Assembly: GCA_963610045.1 (NCBI GenBank)
Contig: CAVDMS010000046.1
Span: 1-12,472 of the forward strand
Origin: F23-B02 sp963610045
Lineage (GTDB): Bacteria; Bacillota; Clostridia; Oscillospirales; Oscillospiraceae
Reading direction: 5' to 3'
DNA length: 12,472 bases
This document shows positions 6,519-12,472 of this stretch, piece by piece (the first letter of the stretch is position 1; each line of letters opens with the position of its first letter). The notes beneath the pieces were generated by a model, which did not search any database, was not told the DNA's origin, and saw only the letters and a list, made by a program, of their open reading frames with translations. The position numbers were made by a program, and so were the translations under genes.

Positions 6519-6557
6519 ACAAATATGAAAAAAACGGCGGAAGTTATTGACACGATG

Positions 6558-6587
6558 TTGACATACTGCCTCAAAATTTAGTATAAT
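6558..6587 (+). promoter_or_regulatory. Near-consensus sigma-A promoter of the dehydratase operon
   Basis: Perfect -35 TTGACA (6558-6563), an 18-bp spacer and perfect -10 TATAAT (6582-6587). A second TTGACA lies exactly 11 bp upstream (6547-6552). Transcription should start near 6594, giving a leader of about 65 nt before the ATG at 6659. Confidence 0.85.
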
Positions 6588-6658
6588 GTTTGTTAATTGG
6601 AGGAGTATGTCCTCTGACGGGAGTATCCTATAATTTTATAAAGCGGAAGGGATTGCGA

Positions 6659-7846
6659 ATGAAAGACCTAAAACATCTTATCTACTTTGAATCACTGCTG
6701 CAGGAAGCTCAGAACGAGCTTGTCAACAAGGCAGTGGAGGACGGGCAGATAGCGCTTGGCTACAACTGCTATTACATACCCGAAGTCCTTATGAATCTTG
6801 ACGGCTGCTTCTCATCCAGGCTCCGTGCGCCCAACTGCACCTCCAGCGACGTTGCGGATTACTACATGACCACCAGAAACTGCCCTTACGTCAGAGCGAT
6901 TCTGGAGCGTGGTATCGAAGGCGGCTACAATTACCTCAGCGCACTGTTCGGTGCCGAGTGCTGCGCCGCAATGGAGCGTATGGAAGAACATTTCTTCCTC
7001 ATTAACCCCGTGAAGAACGAGAAGTTCTTCGTCACCCAGATCGACCCTCCCATGAAGGGCGACAAGACGAACCTCGACTACTACAAGGGACAACTCAAGC
7101 TCAAGGTCGTCGACGAACTCGAAAAGCGCTTCGGCATCGACGTTTCCGACGCTGCGATGCGCAAAGCGATCGAGGAGCACAACGACCTCTGCCGTACCGT
7201 CACCGAGATCGGCAACTTCAGAAAGCTTGACAATCCCCCCATCACCGGATACGAATTTCACGTTATACAGCTCGTGAGCCAGGTTTGCCCGCACAGGCTT
7301 ATCCTGCCTTACCTGAAGGAGACTCTTGAGGAGCTTAAGACCCGTAAGCCCGAAAAGAAATTCCCGTACCGTGCCCGCGTTATTCTTGCCGGTTCCGAGA
7401 TCGACGATCCCGAATTTACGAAGCTCGTCGAAATGTGCGGCGCTTACGTCTGCGCAGACCGCTACTGCTTCGGCTCCTTCCCCAGCAGAGAAGAGATCAC
7501 CATCGAGGAAGGCGAGACCGCATTTGATGCGATCTGCCGCCACTATCTCTACTGGAACCAGTGCGCACGCTTCATGGACGGCTTCAAGATCGACCAACGC
7601 CATGACATCGTTGCACAGCTTGCAAAGGACTACAAAGCCGACGGCGTTATCTACGAGAGCATGAAGTTCTGTGAGTTCTGGAGCTATGAGAAGATCCTTG
7701 CAAACCACGTTCTTACGACCGAGAAGCACATACCCTGCTGCACCATCGAGAAGGAATACGCTCTCGGTGCGGTCGGTCAGCTCCGTACCCGTTTCCAGGC
7801 GTTTATCGAATCGCTGGAAATCAAGACCATTCAGGGAGGTAACTAA
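6659..7846 (+). CDS. 2-hydroxyacyl-CoA dehydratase family protein, beta-type (HgdB/FldC-like) subunit
   Basis: A 395-residue protein of the family that includes the subunits of 2-hydroxyglutaryl-, lactoyl- and phenyllactyl-CoA dehydratases and benzoyl-CoA reductases, oxygen-sensitive cytosolic Fe-S enzymes. The ATG at 6659 is chosen because AAGGG precedes it; a longer TTG start at 6590 would lie at the predicted transcript start. Visible landmarks: CYYIPEVL (37-44, matching the family CSYVPEE), NCPYVRAILERG (74-85), the Cys pair 101-102 in AECCAAM (matching the family CD site), KFCEFW with Cys338, and the C-terminal IEKEYALGAVGQLRTRFQAF, in part at 363-382. Cys37, Cys101 or Cys102, and Cys338 are spaced like the three cluster ligands known in HadB, so a [4Fe-4S] cluster is likely. 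The substrate cannot be inferred. Codon use is strongly biased to C-ending codons. The downstream gene starts 2 nt after the stop. Confidence 0.9.
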   Translation: MKDLKHLIYFESLLQEAQNELVNKAVEDGQIALGYNCYYIPEVLMNLDGCFSSRLRAPNCTSSDVADYYMTTRNCPYVRAILERGIEGGYNYLSALFGAECCAAMERMEEHFFLINPVKNEKFFVTQIDPPMKGDKTNLDYYKGQLKLKVVDELEKRFGIDVSDAAMRKAIEEHNDLCRTVTEIGNFRKLDNPPITGYEFHVIQLVSQVCPHRLILPYLKETLEELKTRKPEKKFPYRARVILAGSEIDDPEFTKLVEMCGAYVCADRYCFGSFPSREEITIEEGETAFDAICRHYLYWNQCARFMDGFKIDQRHDIVAQLAKDYKADGVIYESMKFCEFWSYEKILANHVLTTEKHIPCCTIEKEYALGAVGQLRTRFQAFIESLEIKTIQGGN

Positions 7847-7848
7847 GC

Positions 7849-9393
7849 ATGTTTGATAAAGTTGTTGCTTTGATCGACAAAAAGCTTGAACGCTTTGATC
7901 NNNNNNNNNNGTACCGTGAGTGGAGAGGCGTTAAGGACACCCTCGTCGACTACTGCGCATGGCTCAAGAACCTTGCTGCCATGGCAAAGATGGTCGCATC
8001 CGCTCCGATCCCCTGCCTGAAGGGCTTCTGGGAGTACCGTTGGATGGGTTCTTACCTCGGCACCTTTATGTTCATCGACCGTCTGTTCGAGGGCTACCGT
8101 AACAAGGAACTCAAGATCGCACATATGCATATGCACGCAATCGTCCTGAGCCTTACCGGACGTATCGCATACATCCTCTCGCATGACCGCCGCCTCGGCG
8201 CAAGCGAGGAAAAGAGCGCACATCTCGTCCCCATTGACGAGGTCCTGCCTCCGCTCTTTATGACCGGCTTCCCCGATCTCTACCCCGTGCCCCTGCAAAC
8301 TCTCCCCGAATTTATCATTTGCGACGTTGACCAGCACATTGAGCCGTATTACATCGACGTTGCCGAATCCTTCGGTATCGCAGCGGACGTCTGCTCCAGA
8401 TGTGCGGCAGAGACCGGCGTTGCACTTGACGACGCATTCCCCCTGATAGGCAAGGCGCTTATCACCACCAATATGCCATGTAACGCATCCGAGGCGACCT
8501 CCATGTTCCAGCGCCGCCGTATCGGTATGCCCGACTATCAGGCGACCCTCGCAATGATCCACAACGAGCCGGCAGCTCTTCCGTTCTCCCGCAAGATCAT
8601 GGAGGAGGCTATCGAATTCATCGAGGAGCATTACAACACCAAGTTCAATTGGGATGCATTCTTCGAAGGCGCAAAGCGCATGAACGAGCAGAACACCATC
8701 GAGCTTGAAAAGTGGGACTTCTTCAAGACCACCCATTCTCCGCTCGTCGGCATTGCCGAGACGCTCTATAAGCTCTACGAGTGGCAGTCCGTAAACGGCA
8801 CCGATCCCTACTTCAACAAGGTCGACCGCAAGGTCATCAAGATCATGCGTCAGGCATACAAGGAGAAGTACGAGCCCTACGGTGGCAGGACCCGTCACCG
8901 TGCGTTCCTGTGGGGACCCTCTGCGGTTTACTACACCGACTTCCCGACTTGGGTACAGAACTGTTGGGGCATCAACATCGTGCTGAACATGGACTCCACC
9001 ATGGGCTACAACATGATCGACACCTCCGACAAGGACAAGGCGATGGACGACCTGACCCGTCAGGCGGAGAAGGCATGTATGCGTCACATGGCAGTCGGCG
9101 GTTGGAAGAACGTCAACTCCGTTTGGGAGTGGGCAAAGAACTTCAACTGCGACATGGTTCTCTTCAACGACAACGTCGCCTGCAAGGGCATGAACGGTGT
9201 CCACGCTCTCATGGAGGAGCAGGCAAGAGACCTCGGCTTCCACTTCATCTTCATCGAGCACGACCTTGAGGACAGCCGCACGATTTCCCGTCAGGATATG
9301 AGAAAGTGCGTCAACAACTATATGTCCGTCGTCCTCGGCGAAGAGCCGCTCGACCCCACCATCGTTGAGTTTGACGACTCTGCCGCATATTGA
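7849..9393 (+). CDS. 2-hydroxyacyl-CoA dehydratase family protein, large alpha-type subunit
   Basis: About 514 residues, larger than the roughly 400-residue HadB/HgdB-type subunits. Start ATG at 7849 with GGGAGGT about 8 nt upstream, inside the end of the previous gene, so translation is coupled. Family features: DVCSRCAAETG (180-190), LITTNMPCNASEATSM (204-219) and NDNVACKGMNGV with Cys445 (440-451), which line up with the three cluster-ligand regions. The final region, FIFIEHDLEDSRTISRQDMRK, overall resembles the IExDy...GQLRTR tail but lacks the Gly-Gln-Leu-Arg-Thr-Arg sequence of its partner. The first cysteine region lies about 150 residues further in than in HadB, so there is an N-terminal extension of about 150 residues, with HMHMH at 92-96. 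Ten N cover residues 18-21, in frame. It most likely forms a heterodimer with the preceding protein; the reaction is unknown. Confidence 0.87.
   Translation: MFDKVVALIDKKLERFDXXXXYREWRGVKDTLVDYCAWLKNLAAMAKMVASAPIPCLKGFWEYRWMGSYLGTFMFIDRLFEGYRNKELKIAHMHMHAIVLSLTGRIAYILSHDRRLGASEEKSAHLVPIDEVLPPLFMTGFPDLYPVPLQTLPEFIICDVDQHIEPYYIDVAESFGIAADVCSRCAAETGVALDDAFPLIGKALITTNMPCNASEATSMFQRRRIGMPDYQATLAMIHNEPAALPFSRKIMEEAIEFIEEHYNTKFNWDAFFEGAKRMNEQNTIELEKWDFFKTTHSPLVGIAETLYKLYEWQSVNGTDPYFNKVDRKVIKIMRQAYKEKYEPYGGRTRHRAFLWGPSAVYYTDFPTWVQNCWGINIVLNMDSTMGYNMIDTSDKDKAMDDLTRQAEKACMRHMAVGGWKNVNSVWEWAKNFNCDMVLFNDNVACKGMNGVHALMEEQARDLGFHFIFIEHDLEDSRTISRQDMRKCVNNYMSVVLGEEPLDPTIVEFDDSAAY
7901..7910. other. Run of 10 undetermined bases
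   Basis: Ten consecutive N near the N-terminus of the large dehydratase subunit (residues 18-21). The coding frame is unchanged on both sides. Confidence 0.99.
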
Positions 9394-9408
9394 TAGGAGG
9401 AAAAATAC

Positions 9409-9582
9409 ATGAATACTGCTCTTAAAATCGGCGGAAAGCTTGGAATGTTTGTACTGCTTGCTTTCATCGGAACCTTTGGAATATATATATTCAATGCCGA
9501 AAACAAGCTCATCTACTATGTGATCCGTCCTCTGCTTAACAAGCACTACGACAGCCAGGTCCGCGACCGCAGGATCGTCTGA
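9409..9582 (+). CDS. 57-residue single-span membrane protein in the dehydratase operon, unknown function
   Basis: A short gene with ATG at 9409 and TGA at 9580-9582. A full AGGAGG (9395-9400) lies 8 nt upstream, immediately after the stop of the large dehydratase subunit, and the terminator follows 19 nt after the stop, so it is the last gene of the operon. The product begins MNTALKIGGKLGMF and has one hydrophobic helix at about 11-30 with a GxxxG-like small-residue face (GTFG). A segment ENKLIYYVIRPLLNKHY follows, which is amphipathic and could lie along the membrane, and the tail is basic (RDRRIV). No cysteine, metal or catalytic motif is present. Its codon use resembles that of the dehydratase genes. 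A possible role is to bring the dehydratase to the membrane or to a redox partner; this is inference from position only. I do not recognise a family. Confidence 0.82.
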   Translation: MNTALKIGGKLGMFVLLAFIGTFGIYIFNAENKLIYYVIRPLLNKHYDSQVRDRRIV

Positions 9583-9601
9583 TTTGACGACGTACAACGC
9601 A

Positions 9602-9641
9602 ATAACAAAAGCTCCGTGCGACCGCACGGAGCTTTTGTTAT
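9602..9641 (+). terminator. Strong terminator of the dehydratase operon
   Basis: An 18-bp perfect stem (9602-9619 with 9624-9641) and a GACC loop. The GC core GCTCCGTGC / GCACGGAGC is flanked by A-rich and T-rich arms, so TTTTGTTAT follows the core. The arms are symmetrical, so it should also work on the minus strand. Confidence 0.92.
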
Positions 9642-9646
9642 GACGG

Positions 9647-9675
9647 AAAAACGCCGGGCAAAGCCCGGCGTTTTT
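9647..9675 (-). terminator. Terminator of the SGNH hydrolase gene
   Basis: A 13-bp perfect stem, AAAAACGCCGGGC / GCCCGGCGTTTTT, with an AAA-type 3-nt loop. It lies 7 nt past the stop of the minus-strand hydrolase and ends in five T on either strand. It stands back to back with the hairpin at 9602-9641. Confidence 0.9.
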
Positions 9676-9681
9676 GGTATC

Positions 9682-10437
9682 CTAATTGAGAACTATGGCG
9701 TTTTGAGCTATCCAATCAGCCCATTGCTTATAGTACTGAGCGGTGAAGTGGATGCCGTCGAAGCTGTACTCGTCGCCGAGATTGCCGTCAGCATCGTCAA
9801 AGACGGGATTAACGTCGAGATAGAATGTCGTTTTACCGTCGCAAAGCTCCTTTAGAAGCTCGTTAAATGCGTTGATGTTAGTGTTGTTTACGTTTGCCGC
9901 AGCCGCCGGGTTTGCGCTGACATGGATGTTTGCCTCAATATAGAGGAGCGCATCCGGGCAGTATTCACGAACGAGGTCAACGATCTTCTGATAGTTTGCG
10001 GCAAGAGTGGGCAGGTCGCTGCCGATGTCGTTTATGCCGAGCATGATATACACCTTGCCGAAGCTTCTGGAGCGGAGCAGAGTTTGCAGTGTGACGTCGC
10101 CGAGACCGGAGACGCCTACCTGCTCATAACGGACGCCGTACACACTCATGCCGACGCTGCAAAAGTAGGTGGCGCTGTCTATGCCGCCGCACTGTTGGAT
10201 GCCGACGGTTCTTGAATCACCGATAAACAGAGCGTCGTCAAAATAACCGTCGGGAGCTTGCCTGAACGCGTAAGGATCGGGTGTTGGCTCTGCACTCGGT
10301 AAAGGGGTTTTTCCGCCGGGCTTTAACGAGGGGAAGATAGGATTATCGCTCCCACCTACGATGCAGGATACAAGCGAGAGTGCAAGCAAGGTGATTATCA
10401 GGATCACCAATATGACGGTAAGGGTATTTTTGCGCAT
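9682..10437 (-). CDS. SGNH/GDSL-family hydrolase, predicted lipoprotein
   Basis: A 251-residue exported esterase-like enzyme. The N-terminus (MRKN, then a hydrophobic run) ends in the lipobox LVSC with Cys25, so after lipidation the protein should be anchored to the outer face of the membrane. A Pro/Ser/Thr-rich linker (about 30-58) leads to the catalytic domain: block I FIGDSRTVG with nucleophile Ser75, block II around Gly96 in SVGMSVYG, block III LGINDIG with Asn136, and block V DGIHF with Asp227 and His230. All four SGNH residues are present. The family includes acyl, acetyl-xylan, peptidoglycan and phospholipid esterases, so the substrate is open; a carbohydrate or cell-wall ester is plausible. 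Start ATG at 10437 with GGAGG about 10 nt upstream. It probably shares a transcript with the upstream phosphatase-fold gene, 51 nt away. Confidence 0.9.
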   Translation of the reverse strand: MRKNTLTVILVILIITLLALSLVSCIVGGSDNPIFPSLKPGGKTPLPSAEPTPDPYAFRQAPDGYFDDALFIGDSRTVGIQQCGGIDSATYFCSVGMSVYGVRYEQVGVSGLGDVTLQTLLRSRSFGKVYIMLGINDIGSDLPTLAANYQKIVDLVREYCPDALLYIEANIHVSANPAAAANVNNTNINAFNELLKELCDGKTTFYLDVNPVFDDADGNLGDEYSFDGIHFTAQYYKQWADWIAQNAIVLN

Positions 10438-10488
10438 GGTTTAAGTGCCTCCGGATTTTGCGGGCGCGGCAGAATGTGCCGCAGGGAA

Positions 10489-11556
10489 TCATTTGAGAGT
10501 GACCGAGAGCTTAACCGGGTTGTGGTCGGAATTTTCAAAGCTCAGATCAAGCGTATCAACGCTTAAAAGCTCCACATTGGGAGAAAGAATGAAGCCGTCG
10601 ATAACATAGTGCTGTGTGTTTTCAACATCCGATGGATCGTATGGTTGGTTGAGCAGGCGGCAGCTCGGCGTATCCAGATCGTATGCAAGCGTCCAACCCT
10701 CCGGCAGGATGTCGTCCTCAATAAGACCGGGCTGCCAAAGATCGGGGTGCTTGTTCGGGTAGGCGTCAAGCCCGCCGGGGAATATCTGATTGAAGTCGCC
10801 GCCGGCTATGACATAGTTGCCCTTTGCGTACTCGGCTTCGATGAACTCACGAAGCTGCTTCGTCTGTGCGATCTTGCCTTCTCCGTCATCGTATGCTTCA
10901 AGGTGAAGATTTACCACAACAAGCATCTTGTCGGAGTTTGCAACGGGGATGTAGTTGACAAGCAGGCAGCGCTTTAGGTTTGCGGTGCTGACGGGCCACG
11001 AGAAGGGGCAGGGGAGCGATATGCGCTCTGCGCTGTCAACGTCATAGATCGTGGTCGTCATAAGTCCGCTGTTTACCCTGCCGATGGGCGGCAGAGGGAA
11101 GGGAACGTAAGGGCAGGAGTAGTTGAGAGCATAGGTGGTGTTGTACAGACCGAGGTAGTCACGCTCGTCGATACCGTAGGTGCGGCTCGACCCGGTATCT
11201 ACCTCCTGAAGCATATATATGTCGGAGAGGTTTTCGTCGTCGTACAGCGTGTTATATATGTTGCGTAGATAGGCGGAAACGGTGTCACGGTCTGCGGCGG
11301 AAACCTCCTCACCGCCGTCCATGAAGAAGTCGGAGCCTTCACCGAGACCGGCGTAGCCTATGTTCCAACTAATAACGTTAAGCTCCTGACCGACAACGGG
11401 ACTCAGCCCCTCAAGGCGGTCGGCTTTATTTACGCTGACGCTCGTGACGGGTTCGGGATTAAACTCGTTTACACTGAGATATGTAACGAAACCGACGACG
11501 AAGAGTAAGATAAGTGCAATAATAATGATCAGAATTTTCAGTATTTTTTTCAGCAT
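10489..11556 (-). CDS. Membrane-anchored endonuclease/exonuclease/phosphatase-fold protein
   Basis: A 355-residue protein with an N-terminal helix (about 5-28, preceded by KK-LK) that should serve as an uncleaved anchor, followed by a DNase I-like domain outside the cell. Fold residues visible: SWNIGYAG with Asn65, LQEVD with Glu118 (115-119), NLHLE with His218, GGDFNQ with Asp254 and Asn256, a region with Asp320 (VIDGF) and the C-terminal SDHNPV with Asp344 and His345. These are the metal- and phosphate-handling residues of the EEP superfamily and all are present, so an active Mg-dependent phosphodiesterase or phosphatase is expected. Candidate substrates are nucleic acids, sphingomyelin-like lipids and inositol phosphates; the sequence does not decide. 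Start ATG at 11556 with GAGGTGA upstream. It is transcribed from the promoter at 11579-11607, probably together with the SGNH lipoprotein. Confidence 0.9.
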   Translation of the reverse strand: MLKKILKILIIIIALILLFVVGFVTYLSVNEFNPEPVTSVSVNKADRLEGLSPVVGQELNVISWNIGYAGLGEGSDFFMDGGEEVSAADRDTVSAYLRNIYNTLYDDENLSDIYMLQEVDTGSSRTYGIDERDYLGLYNTTYALNYSCPYVPFPLPPIGRVNSGLMTTTIYDVDSAERISLPCPFSWPVSTANLKRCLLVNYIPVANSDKMLVVVNLHLEAYDDGEGKIAQTKQLREFIEAEYAKGNYVIAGGDFNQIFPGGLDAYPNKHPDLWQPGLIEDDILPEGWTLAYDLDTPSCRLLNQPYDPSDVENTQHYVIDGFILSPNVELLSVDTLDLSFENSDHNPVKLSVTLK

Positions 11557-11578
11557 AGGCTCATCACCTCAATACGGA

Positions 11579-11607
11579 ATAATAGCACACTCCGTCTGCT
11601 TCTTCAA
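11579..11607 (-). promoter_or_regulatory. Promoter of the EEP-SGNH hydrolase pair, extended -10 type
   Basis: On the minus strand, -35 TTGAAG (11607-11602), a 17-bp spacer ending in GTGC, and -10 TATTAT (11584-11579), 22 bp before the start codon. It matches the kinase promoter at TTGAAGAA and GTGCTATTAT. Confidence 0.7.
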
Positions 11608-11644
11608 GCGCCAACGGGAAATTCGGCAAATTTCGTCTTTTTGC

Positions 11645-11673
11645 TTGCTAGGTCAGAGAAAAAGTAGTATAAT
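11645..11673 (+). promoter_or_regulatory. Sigma-A promoter of the RarD-type permease gene
   Basis: -35 TTGCTA (11645-11650), a 17-bp spacer and a perfect -10 TATAAT (11668-11673), about 30 bp before the start. It is divergent from the hydrolase promoter within a 148-bp spacer. Confidence 0.68.
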
Positions 11674-11704
11674 CGCAAATCATGCAAAACGGAGGGCTAT
11701 GACA

Positions 11705-12472
11705 GTGAATAAGGACACACTTAACGTTTTGGGCTGCTATGTGCTGTGGGGACTGCTCCCCGTGTTCTGGAAGCTGCTTGCCGGCGTCAATTCCGCATAC
11801 GTCCTTGCCCAACGCATTGTGTTCTCGTGCCTGTTCTGCTTTGCGGTGATACTTATTAAGAAAAACGGCGGAGAGCTGAAAAACATATTGCGAGACAAAA
11901 AGCAGCGCCGTCTTTATCTTGCTTGCGGTCTCCTCATCTCCGCAAACTGGGGTGTGTACATCCTCACGGTCGCAACGGGCAGGATCTTAGAGGCGAGCCT
12001 TGCGTACTACATGAATCCTCTGTTTTCCATCCTCATCGGCGCTCTGATATTCAAAGAGAGACTGAGCGGGGTGCAGTGGCTGAGCGTGGCGCTTGCGTTT
12101 GTCGGCGTCATGTACTCCGTGGTGCTGTACGGCAGCGTACCGTATCTTGCGATAATCATCGGACTTACCTTCGCACTGTACGGCGCGATAAAGAAGGGCG
12201 TCAAGGCGGAGAGCGAGGTCTCGATCTGCATGGAGACCGTGTCCGTTCTGCCGCTTGCCATTATCTTTATAGTATACGCCCAACTGTCCGGCTTTACGAC
12301 CTTTGCCTCGCTGAGCGTTAAGGAAATGCTGCTGCTCGTGCTTACGGGTGCGATAACCTCCGTGCCGCTTATGCTGTTTGCAAGCGGCATAAAGCGCACC
12401 AGTATAACAGTATCGGGAATACTGATGTATATAAATCCGACCTTGCAGCTGCTTCTCGGCGTGTTTGTGTAC
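11705..12472 (+). CDS. rarD: RarD-type EamA/DMT superfamily permease, 3' end outside window
   Basis: The first 256 residues of a polytopic membrane transporter of the drug/metabolite family. The full family length is about 300, so roughly 45 residues are missing. RarD-like signs: an N-terminal helix with CYVLWGLLPVFWKLL, AYVLAQRIVFS (the RarD HRxxWS region), SANWGVYILTVATGRILEASLAYY across two parts (about 78-101), MNPLFSILIGALIFKERL (about 102-119) and, towards the end, ITVSGILMYINPTLQLLLGV. About eight helices are visible in the part present. RarD proteins are named from a chloramphenicol-sensitivity phenotype; the transported compound is not known. Start choice: GTG at 11705 is 8 nt after GGAGGG (11691-11696), whereas the in-frame ATG at 11699 is only about 2 nt after it, so GTG fits better. 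Confidence 0.88.
   Translation, partial: MNKDTLNVLGCYVLWGLLPVFWKLLAGVNSAYVLAQRIVFSCLFCFAVILIKKNGGELKNILRDKKQRRLYLACGLLISANWGVYILTVATGRILEASLAYYMNPLFSILIGALIFKERLSGVQWLSVALAFVGVMYSVVLYGSVPYLAIIIGLTFALYGAIKKGVKAESEVSICMETVSVLPLAIIFIVYAQLSGFTTFASLSVKEMLLLVLTGAITSVPLMLFASGIKRTSITVSGILMYINPTLQLLLGVFVY

Noticed and set aside
6590..6597. Possible Rex half-site TTGTTAAT just after the -10 of the dehydratase promoter
   Set aside because: The second half (TTAACAA) at the required spacing is absent, and AT-rich leader sequence can give the half-site by chance.
6629..6634. Second TATAAT in the dehydratase leader
   Set aside because: No -35-like element lies 16-18 bp upstream.
6590..6658. TTG start extending the first dehydratase by 23 residues
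   Set aside because: TTG 6590 lies 2 nt after the -10 element, at or before the predicted transcript start, and the ATG at 6659 has its own ribosome binding site.
7843..9627. Antisense open frame of 594 codons over the large dehydratase gene
   Set aside because: It is the mirror of a gene with strong codon bias, has no ribosome binding site or domain, and the sense strand has clear family motifs.
10466..10482. Small hairpin GCGGCA/TGCCGC between the two hydrolase genes
   Set aside because: A 6-bp stem without a T-tract on either strand; too weak to call a terminator, so the two genes are treated as one transcript.
1..12472. CRISPR arrays, tRNA or rRNA genes, insertion sequences and phage genes
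   Set aside because: No regular spaced repeats, cloverleaf sequences, transposase or integrase motifs or phage structural genes were found on either strand.

Overview
The window looks like a piece of a Gram-positive, spore-forming, anaerobic gut or rumen Clostridia genome, probably Oscillospirales/Ruminococcaceae-like. This is an inference from a CotF-type spore coat gene, strong GGAGG-type ribosome binding sites, consensus sigma-A promoters, a 2-hydroxyacyl-CoA dehydratase operon (a strictly anaerobic enzyme family) and mixed GC content. Two runs of exactly 10 N suggest a metagenome or draft assembly. I see no rRNA, tRNA, CRISPR array, insertion sequence or phage gene.

Layout. (1) 1-2669, plus strand: five closely spaced small membrane-protein genes of unknown function. 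The first and last share a CxxC plus two-helix architecture. The cluster ends at a hairpin (2678-2701). (2) 2726-3988, minus strand: a dicarboxylate/amino acid:cation symporter, transcribed divergently from an AraC-family regulator (4123-4968). The 134-bp spacer carries two back-to-back promoters and a 21-bp-phased direct repeat that looks like the regulator's operator. (3) 5006-5440, minus strand: a coat-F spore coat protein with a 57-residue helical companion. (4) 5603-6451, plus strand: a pyridoxal/pyridoxamine kinase with its own promoter and terminator. (5) 6659-9582, plus strand: a tightly coupled operon of two 2-hydroxyacyl-CoA dehydratase-family proteins followed by a 57-residue single-span membrane protein. 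It has a near-consensus promoter, codon use typical of high expression and a strong terminator. (6) 9682-11556, minus strand: a membrane-anchored endonuclease/exonuclease/phosphatase-fold protein and an SGNH/GDSL lipoprotein, probably co-transcribed. (7) 11705 to the window end, plus strand: a RarD-type EamA permease, cut off at the 3' end.

How the parts may work together. The regulator-symporter pair is a self-contained uptake module. The repeat is placed so that the regulator could activate the symporter and repress its own gene. The dehydratase operon is the most unusual part: two cysteine-containing dehydratase subunits without the usual ATP-dependent activator, CoA-transferase or acyl-CoA dehydrogenase beside them, but with a conserved-looking small membrane partner. 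The two minus-strand hydrolases are both exported or membrane-tethered and probably act at the cell surface. No stretch longer than 300 bases lacks a gene.
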